7,508 bases of DNA from Bacteroidales bacterium (lineage in GTDB: Bacteria > Bacteroidota > Bacteroidia > Bacteroidales > F082): assembly GCA_900771045.1 (NCBI GenBank), contig CAAGMM010000030.1, forward strand, positions 1-7,508, read 5' to 3'. A program made the translations under genes and the position numbers. How positions within the stretch are numbered: the first letter of the stretch is position 1; every line of letters starts with the position of its first letter. This document shows, in pieces, positions 1 through 5,177 of this stretch. The notes under the pieces are model-generated. The model was not told the origin of the DNA. It saw only the letters and a program-made list of their open reading frames with translations, and ran no database searches.

Positions 1-1189
1 AAGTGAAATCAATATGCGGAACTGACAACGGCGGGCATTTGCCGAACCATTCGCGCGCCTCCGACGGCATCGCAAAAAGTCCGAACGACTCGTTGAAGAC
101 CGGCGTGACCGAAAGCGGAGTCGAGACAGCACCGCGCCTTACATCAAAAACGCCGCCTAAATTCTTGTTTATCAATCTGTTAAAAGCCGCAACATCGGTA
201 TTCGCCCCGACGACGAACATCACCGGGAGTTCGGAATGAGCATCAAGGAAGGAAATCATCTTGTCTTCCCCCCCACCATTTATAGAAGGCAGGTCGTGAA
301 AAATTATCAGGTCGCAATGGCGCAAAGTGTCGAGGCAGCCAAGGTCGGTATAAGCCGCAAACCGGCAGACACCTTCGGAAGCCCTGCGCAACGCCGCGAC
401 ATCGGGATGAGGAGCACGCTCAACAACAACGATATCGTATTGTTTATCAACGACTTCGACAAAAATCTTCTTTTCAGACTTTATTTCGTTTCCCGACTTG
501 TCCGACGACGAAGCCGCGATTTTTATCTCGTGAACGCCTTCTTCATCGGCGCCGAGGCCGAAGTCGAAAGTCTTTGAAAAATCGTTTGAACCGATTTTCA
601 GTTTTTTGCCTTTGACAATCACGCCATCGACGGAAACCGACGTAAACAGTTGTTCGTCAGCACAATCCGTGGCGTTAACCGTGACGCGCACGACGAAATC
701 GGAGCCTTTCGGCACCTTTTTGTTGCAAACCGCGTCTTTGACCCAGACAGTGCGGTGCCGCGCCGTATCGCCCACGGTGACGGTGTAAAGACGACACGGA
801 AGCGTCGCAACGACGTTCTCCGGAGTTTCGCCGGCGTTATACAGCCCGTCGGAAAGAAGCACGACGGCGGCAAGGTTCTGCCCGTAAAAACGCCGCGTCA
901 CGTCAGACAACGCACGTGCGATATCCGTCGTTTCGCCGCCGAAATCAACAACTTCGACATCGCAGTCTTCATTCAAAACAGAGACGACGGAATCTAATTT
1001 CTGCGGGAACTCGTTACGATAAAACGCCGAGTCGCGGCCGAGGGAGAGCGACCGTGAGACATCATTCAGAATCGTCACGAGGGGCTTATCCACGACGACG
1101 TCTTCGGTTTTCACCAAAGGATTTATCATCAAAAGGACGAGCAATGCGGCGACACAGACTCTCAGTAAAGCGAGGACAACGCGCTTCAT
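1..1189 (-). CDS. VWA-domain membrane protein, C-terminal part cut off by window edge
   Basis: Translating the minus strand from ATG at 1187-1189 gives 396 codons with no stop before the left edge, so the C-terminus is missing. A TAG codon lies directly before this ATG in frame, which fixes the start. Residues 4-25 form one hydrophobic segment ending in NPL, a probable membrane anchor. Residues 37-140 look like a von Willebrand A domain with a complete MIDAS metal site: D43-x-S45-x-S47, T87/T88, and D114 in LLSDG. Residues 148-247 look like an Ig-like beta region. From about 250 (YDIVVVE) onward the pattern resembles a class I glutamine-amidotransferase-like fold (CDLIIFHDLPS, then PVMFVVG), with no catalytic Cys recognised. 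The layout matches large Bacteroidota VWA membrane proteins known to me only as uncharacterised. The VWA domain is inferred to be periplasmic and to bind a protein partner through Mg2+. It follows fabG by 37 bp, probably on the same transcript. I am confident of the gene and the VWA domain, but not of the role. Confidence 0.85.
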   Translation of the reverse strand, partial: MKRVVLALLRVCVAALLVLLMINPLVKTEDVVVDKPLVTILNDVSRSLSLGRDSAFYRNEFPQKLDSVVSVLNEDCDVEVVDFGGETTDIARALSDVTRRFYGQNLAAVVLLSDGLYNAGETPENVVATLPCRLYTVTVGDTARHRTVWVKDAVCNKKVPKGSDFVVRVTVNATDCADEQLFTSVSVDGVIVKGKKLKIGSNDFSKTFDFGLGADEEGVHEIKIAASSSDKSGNEIKSEKKIFVEVVDKQYDIVVVERAPHPDVAALRRASEGVCRFAAYTDLGCLDTLRHCDLIIFHDLPSINGGGEDKMISFLDAHSELPVMFVVGANTDVAAFNRLINKNLGGVFDVRRGAVSTPLSVTPVFNESFGLFAMPSEAREWFGKCPPLSVPHIDFT

Positions 1190-1203
1190 CTAACTTATAA
1201 TTG

Positions 1204-1216
1204 ATTGATTATCAAT
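1204..1216. repeat. Short perfect palindrome between fabG and the VWA gene
   Basis: ATTGAT, one T, then ATCAAT: 6-bp arms around a single central base, 15 bp upstream of the VWA gene start. The loop is too short for an RNA hairpin, so if it matters it would be a protein-binding dyad. The region is very AT-rich, so chance is a real possibility. Confidence 0.3.
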
Positions 1217-1226
1217 ATTAAACAAT

Positions 1227-1973
1227 TCAACAGTGCATTCCGCCGCAGACGCTTATAACCTGTCCGGTGACGTAGTCGGAGAGGTGCGAGGCGAGGAAGA
1301 CGGCCACATTAGCCACGTCGTCGGGTGTTCCGCCGCGTCGGAGCGGTATGTTGGCCTCCCAAGCCTGCTTAATCTCGTCCGGGATGTCCTTCGTCATATC
1401 GGAAATGATGAATCCCGGTGCGATGGCGTTATGCCTGATATGCCTTACGCCCATTTCTTTGGCGGCGGCTTTGGTGAAGCCTATGATGCCCGCCTTCGAC
1501 GCGGCGTAGTTGCACTGGTTGACGTTTCCGGCAAGGCCGACGACGCTGCTCATATTGATGACGCTGCCGCAATTCTGCTTCCACATGACGGGCTGAACGG
1601 CCTTGGTATAATTAAAAACCGACTTCATATTGACGTTGATGACGGCATCCCACTGGCTTTCATCCATACGTTTGAGTGCGACGTCCTTGGTGATGCCGGC
1701 GTTGTTGACGAGGATGTCGATGCGTCCGAAGTCAGCCACGACTTTGCCGACAGTTTCCTGAGCCTCTTTGAAGTCGGCGGCATTGGAAGCGTAGGCCATA
1801 CACTTGACGCCCCTTGAAGCGATTTCGTCGCGAGTCGCCTCAGCCATCTCATTGATAATCAAATCCGTAAAGGCAATATCGCAGCCTTCTTCCGCAAAAT
1901 GCAGGGCAATAGTCTTGCCTATTCCGCGCGCCGCCCCCGTGATGAGAGCTACTTTTCCTGATAAAAGACCCAT
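1227..1973 (-). CDS. fabG: 3-oxoacyl-[acyl-carrier-protein] reductase (FabG)
   Basis: A 248-aa short-chain dehydrogenase/reductase of normal FabG length. FabG performs the NADPH-dependent reduction of 3-oxoacyl-ACP to 3-hydroxyacyl-ACP in the cytoplasm, the first reductive step of each type II fatty acid elongation cycle. The glycine-rich cofactor loop TGAARGIG is at 12-19, NNAGITKD at 90-97, and the catalytic tetrad is N115, S143, Y156, K160, with the S-to-Y and Y-to-K spacings of E. coli FabG. The NAIAPGFI and PLRRGGTPDDVA blocks are also typical. Two small oddities are H where V or A is usual in IRHNAIAPG, and Cys where Asp is usual in the C-terminal CGGM. Neither is catalytic. The start at 1973 gives the expected MGLLSGKVALITG N-terminus. 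It is transcribed away from the glycosyltransferase gene and is followed by the VWA gene. A related SDR acting on another substrate cannot be excluded, but the fit to FabG is close. Confidence 0.93.
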   Translation of the reverse strand: MGLLSGKVALITGAARGIGKTIALHFAEEGCDIAFTDLIINEMAEATRDEIASRGVKCMAYASNAADFKEAQETVGKVVADFGRIDILVNNAGITKDVALKRMDESQWDAVINVNMKSVFNYTKAVQPVMWKQNCGSVINMSSVVGLAGNVNQCNYAASKAGIIGFTKAAAKEMGVRHIRHNAIAPGFIISDMTKDIPDEIKQAWEANIPLRRGGTPDDVANVAVFLASHLSDYVTGQVISVCGGMHC

Positions 1974-1994
1974 TTTTTATTATTTTATGTTGTG

Positions 1995-2002
1995 CAAAAA
2001 TA
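1995..2002 (-). promoter_or_regulatory. Probable -7 promoter element for fabG and the VWA gene
   Basis: On the minus strand this reads TATTTTTG, a perfect match to the Bacteroidota primary sigma-factor -7 consensus TAnnTTTG. Transcription would begin near 1988 and leave a leader of about 15 nt before the fabG ATG at 1973. No convincing TTTG-like -33 element is seen near 2025. The sequence is AT-rich, so position and orientation carry most of the weight. Confidence 0.45.
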
Positions 2003-2022
2003 AGAAATTTTATTTATTTTTG
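1995..2022. repeat. 9-bp inverted repeat containing both divergent -7 elements
   Basis: CAAAAATAA (1995-2003) and TTATTTTTG (2014-2022) are exact reverse complements separated by 10 bp. Each arm contains TAnnTTTG facing outward, so the two promoters of the divergent gap share this structure. It may simply be the sum of two promoters or may also be a regulator site. Confidence 0.55.
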
Positions 2023-2036
2023 TAGATTTTTTTGAT

Positions 2037-3020
2037 ATGAGAAAATTTTTAGTCATACAAACGGCATCCATTGGCGACGTCATCCTCGCCACGGCTCTCA
2101 TCGAGAAGCTTCACGGCACCTATCCCGATGCCGAGATCGATTTTCTCATAAAGAAGGGGTATGAAAACCTCTTCAGTATGCACCCTTTCCTTAACGAATT
2201 GATTATCTGGGATAAAAAGAACGGCAAATATCGCAATCTTCTTCAAATATTGAAAAAGACACGGGGTAAAAGATACGATGCCGTGGTGAACGTCCAACGT
2301 TTTGCGGCGACGGGTCTCCTGACGGCCTTCAGTAAGGCGGAAATGAAGATCGGATTCGACAAAAACCCGTTCAGCTTCCTCTTTAATAAGAAGGTGAGGC
2401 ACATCATCGGCGACGGGAGGCACGAGGTTCAGCGCAACCAGGAACTCATCGCCGACATCACCGACGGCGTTCCGGCGAAGCCGAGACTTTATCCCACGGA
2501 ACAGGACTTCGACAGCGTGAAACAGTTCAAGACGCGGGAATATATCTGCATCGCGCCCTGCTCGCTCTGGTTCACCAAACAGATGCCCGAAGAACAATGG
2601 GTCAAGTTCGCCGCATCACTGCCAAAAGGATTGAAAGTCTTTCTCTTAGGCGGGAAAGACGACAACGACGTCTGCGAAAGGATAAGGGTCAAATCGGGGA
2701 ACGGGGACATCACAAACCTCGCCGGACAGTTGTCGCTGCTGCGTTCAGCCGCCCTGATGCGTGACGCGAAGATGAATTTCGTCAACGACTCGTCACCGAT
2801 GCATTTGGCCGCATCGCAGGATGCTCCAACGACGGCCGTCTTCTGCTCAACCACGACGGATTTCGGCTTCGGCCCGCTGTCATCAGATTCGTGCATCGTC
2901 GAGACAAGAGAGAAACTCGAATGCCGTCCATGCGGACTTCACGGCTTCAGACAATGCCCGAAAGGTCATTTCAAATGCGGCTATTCAATTGATTTACAGG
3001 AACTAACAAATAGATTATGA
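2037..3020 (+). CDS. Glycosyltransferase family 9 (heptosyltransferase-like)
   Basis: A 327-aa GT-B-fold enzyme of the family containing WaaC/WaaF lipopolysaccharide heptosyltransferases. These cytoplasmic, membrane-associated enzymes transfer a sugar from a nucleotide donor onto the growing lipid A-core or another surface glycan. The N-terminal signature IQTASIGDVILATALIEKL at 7-25 places the family's catalytic-base aspartate at D14. The C-terminal donor-binding half has APCSLWFTKQMP at 173-184, LGGKDD, and NDSSPMHLAAS at 250-260. The tail carries four cysteines (C296, C299, C307, C314) in a CxxC-x7-C-x6-C pattern. The length is normal and the start matches the family N-terminus. It is first in the plus-strand operon, and its TGA overlaps the next gene's ATG by 4 bp, implying translational coupling. 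The sugar and acceptor cannot be read from the sequence; heptose is only the family default. Confidence 0.88.
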   Translation: MRKFLVIQTASIGDVILATALIEKLHGTYPDAEIDFLIKKGYENLFSMHPFLNELIIWDKKNGKYRNLLQILKKTRGKRYDAVVNVQRFAATGLLTAFSKAEMKIGFDKNPFSFLFNKKVRHIIGDGRHEVQRNQELIADITDGVPAKPRLYPTEQDFDSVKQFKTREYICIAPCSLWFTKQMPEEQWVKFAASLPKGLKVFLLGGKDDNDVCERIRVKSGNGDITNLAGQLSLLRSAALMRDAKMNFVNDSSPMHLAASQDAPTTAVFCSTTTDFGFGPLSSDSCIVETREKLECRPCGLHGFRQCPKGHFKCGYSIDLQELTNRL

Positions 3021-3583
3021 ATGAATCAGAAGAAATAAGGCACTGCGTCGAGTTGCTGTTGAAAGGCAAAGTCATCATATATCCGACTGACACCATCTGG
3101 GGTATCGGCTGCGACGCGACTAACGCGAAAGCCATCGACAAGCTCTTCAAGATAAAGAACAGGCCTGAAAACAAAAGCCTCATCATCCTCGTTGACAGCG
3201 TTGACAGAATCAAAGATTATGTCTGTAATGTGCCGACAATCACCGCTGACCTGATCGGAGCCGCGAAGAGGCCGCTCAGCATAATCTTCGACAAAGGCAA
3301 GAACCTCGCTAAGAACGTCTCCGCCGACGAGACGGTCTGCGTCAGGGTCGTGGGCGACGGCTTCTGCGGAAAGCTGATAAAGGCACTCGGACGGCCTATC
3401 ACATCGACTTCGGCGAACATGTCGGGAGAGCCGTCGCCAGCCACATTCGACGACATCAGCGAGAGACTGAAAAACGCCTCGGACTACGTCGTCGGGCTGT
3501 ACCGCGACATCGCCAAAAGTCCGAAACCGTCAACAATTATCAGACTCCACGACAATAACGAGTTCGACATCATTCGCGGCTGA
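3017..3583 (+). CDS. tsaC: L-threonylcarbamoyladenylate synthase (TsaC/YrdC family)
   Basis: A 188-aa single-domain Sua5/YciO/YrdC protein, close to E. coli TsaC in length and lacking the extra C-terminal domain of Sua5. It makes threonylcarbamoyl-AMP from threonine, bicarbonate and ATP in the cytoplasm. The TsaB-TsaD-TsaE machinery then transfers this group to A37 of ANN-decoding tRNAs to form t6A. Visible family motifs are YPTDTIWGIGCDA at 22-34, the conserved basic set K47-x-R49 and K53 in KIKNRPENKS, VRV at 109-111, STSANMSGEPSP at 130-141, and KPSTIIRL near the C-terminus. The ATG at 3017 lies inside the last codons of the glycosyltransferase gene (ATGA overlap). The next gene starts 14 bp after the stop. 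YciO-like paralogs share the fold, but KNRP and STSAN favour a true TsaC. Confidence 0.92.
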   Translation: MNESEEIRHCVELLLKGKVIIYPTDTIWGIGCDATNAKAIDKLFKIKNRPENKSLIILVDSVDRIKDYVCNVPTITADLIGAAKRPLSIIFDKGKNLAKNVSADETVCVRVVGDGFCGKLIKALGRPITSTSANMSGEPSPATFDDISERLKNASDYVVGLYRDIAKSPKPSTIIRLHDNNEFDIIRG

Positions 3584-3597
3584 ATTATTTTTGGGAA

Positions 3598-5154
3598 ATG
3601 AAGAACATCATCATAGCAATATCACTCACGGTCTCAATGTTGGTTGCATCCGCACAATCAACCGACTGCCGGCAATCGACCAACAAATTCGCAAACGTCC
3701 TATATCTCATTGATTCACAATACGTTGACACCACAAACATAAATACGCTGACTGAAGAAGCCATCGTCGCTATGCTCAAAAAGTTAGATCCGCACTCGGC
3801 ATACATACCGAAAAAAGACGTCGCGAAGATGAATGAGTCGCTTCAAGGCTCATTTGAAGGCATCGGTGCGGCATTCCAGATCATCAGAGACACGATAGTC
3901 ATCACCGAGCCCATCATGGACGGGCCGGCGGAGAAAATGGGGCTTCAGCGCGGCGACAGGATAATCTCCATCGACGGCGAGACTTCCTGCGGCAAATTCG
4001 TCAACACGGACTTCGTGACATCGCACCTGAGAGGGAAAAAAGGCACCGTCGTGAACGTTGAGATAGTCAGAAACGGCATCGGAAAGCCTTTCGAGGTCCG
4101 CATTGTGCGCGGCAAAATCCCGATTAAGTCGGTCAACGTCTATTTTATGCTTGACGAAAAGACGGGTTACATCAAACTCGACCGTTTTGCGAAAGACTCT
4201 TATAATGAAGTCGTTAAGGCACTCCGGGAGCTTCAAAAAGAAGGCTGCCGCTCGCTTGTTTTCGACCTGCGCAGCAACGGCGGCGGACTGCTCAACGTGG
4301 CCGTTGACATCTGCAGCATCTTCCTTCCGAAGCACAGCGACGTCGTTTACACACAGGGCGTTCACAGCCGAAAGACATTCATCAGGACGGAACACGAGCC
4401 CGTCTTCCCCGACGGGAAACTCATCGTCCTCATCGACGAACATTCGGCATCGGCAAGCGAAATCGTCGCCGGCACCATACAGGACTGGGACAGAGGGACT
4501 ATCGTCGGGAGGCGTTCCTTCGGCAAAGGCCTCGTGCAGAAACCATACAACCTAACAGACGGCTCGCAAATCAGGCTGACTGTTTCGAGATATTACACGC
4601 CTTCGGGGAGATGCATCCAAAGGCCATACGACAACGGCACCGATTATTATTTGGAAGACGGCAGACACAGAGCCGAAAACGGGGAACTTTTCCACGCCGA
4701 CAGTATTCATTTCGCCGACTCGCTCAAATATGAGACCCTCGTCGAACGCCGCATCGTTTACGGCGGAGGCGGAATTATGCCCGACATCTTCATCCCCGCC
4801 GACACGTCGCAATCGTCAAAACTCTTTACAGAATTATCTAAAAAACTGATATTCAACAACTTCTCTATTGATTATATTGAAGAACACAAAGATTTTCTGA
4901 ACAAAAAATTCAGTAAATACGACATTTTTGACAGCAAATTCGAGGTGAATGACGAAGTTATTTCAGGATTTAGGTCTTATGCTGAAAAAGAAGGCGTTCA
5001 ATGGGACGACGAGCAGTTCGGACATTCGCGGATAATTATCGAAAACCGCATTAAGGCATTGATTGCGAGAGCTTTATTCGGGACGGCGGCCTATTACGAA
5101 ACAGTTCTGCAAGAAGACGACGTGTTAAATAAGGTTAAAAACGAAATTTTATAA
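3598..5154 (+). CDS. Exported C-terminal processing peptidase (CtpA/Prc, family S41)
   Basis: A 518-aa carboxy-terminal processing serine protease, which cleaves periplasmic or envelope proteins near their C-termini. Residues 1-20 form a signal peptide with likely cleavage after ASA; no lipobox is seen. A PDZ domain spans about 85-165 (GSFEGIGAAFQI, then GDRIISIDG). The peptidase core runs from about 189 (TGYIKLDRF) to 345, with FDLRSNGGG at 222-230. The Ser/Lys catalytic dyad is S285 in HSASASEIVAG and K310 in SFGKGLVQ. The 25-residue spacing equals that of E. coli Prc (S430/K455), and E288 matches a conserved position. The last 170 residues are predicted mostly helical and resemble the C-terminal extension of Bacteroidota homologs. 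It lies 14 bp after tsaC and 23 bp before the unknown membrane protein, probably in the same operon. The substrate is not deducible. Confidence 0.92.
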   Translation: MKNIIIAISLTVSMLVASAQSTDCRQSTNKFANVLYLIDSQYVDTTNINTLTEEAIVAMLKKLDPHSAYIPKKDVAKMNESLQGSFEGIGAAFQIIRDTIVITEPIMDGPAEKMGLQRGDRIISIDGETSCGKFVNTDFVTSHLRGKKGTVVNVEIVRNGIGKPFEVRIVRGKIPIKSVNVYFMLDEKTGYIKLDRFAKDSYNEVVKALRELQKEGCRSLVFDLRSNGGGLLNVAVDICSIFLPKHSDVVYTQGVHSRKTFIRTEHEPVFPDGKLIVLIDEHSASASEIVAGTIQDWDRGTIVGRRSFGKGLVQKPYNLTDGSQIRLTVSRYYTPSGRCIQRPYDNGTDYYLEDGRHRAENGELFHADSIHFADSLKYETLVERRIVYGGGGIMPDIFIPADTSQSSKLFTELSKKLIFNNFSIDYIEEHKDFLNKKFSKYDIFDSKFEVNDEVISGFRSYAEKEGVQWDDEQFGHSRIIIENRIKALIARALFGTAAYYETVLQEDDVLNKVKNEIL

Positions 5155-5177
5155 CAGATCATCAAAAATAAAACGCT

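Larger units (their letters stand above)
1990..2022 (+). promoter_or_regulatory. Probable promoter of the four-gene plus-strand operon
   Basis: TATTTTTG at 2015-2022 matches the Bacteroidota -7 consensus TAnnTTTG exactly. A TTG (1990-1992) lies 22 bp upstream, a plausible weak -33 element. The expected transcription start near 2029 is only a few bases before the ATG at 2037, so the leader is very short. No Shine-Dalgarno sequence precedes the ATG, which sits after a T-rich stretch, as is common in this phylum. Confidence 0.5.

Noticed and set aside
236..997. Plus-strand open frames at 236-577 and 650-997 in the left part
   Set aside because: The minus strand here is one continuous 396-codon frame with a signal-anchor, a MIDAS site and ordered domains. 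The plus-strand frames overlap it and look like random translation.
1233..1817. 194-codon open frame on the plus strand, antisense to fabG
   Set aside because: It lies entirely within fabG, whose catalytic residues and length are all intact. The antisense product has no recognisable motif.
2049..2597. 182-codon minus-strand frame antisense to the glycosyltransferase
   Set aside because: It is fully contained in a gene with a clear GT9 signature, and the antisense protein resembles no family known to me.
3586..3593. TATTTTTG, a perfect -7 promoter match in the 14-bp gap before the protease gene
   Set aside because: Transcription would start at about 3600, on the ATG itself, so the message would be leaderless or lack the start codon. 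An AT-rich coincidence in an operon gap is more likely, though an internal leaderless start is not impossible.
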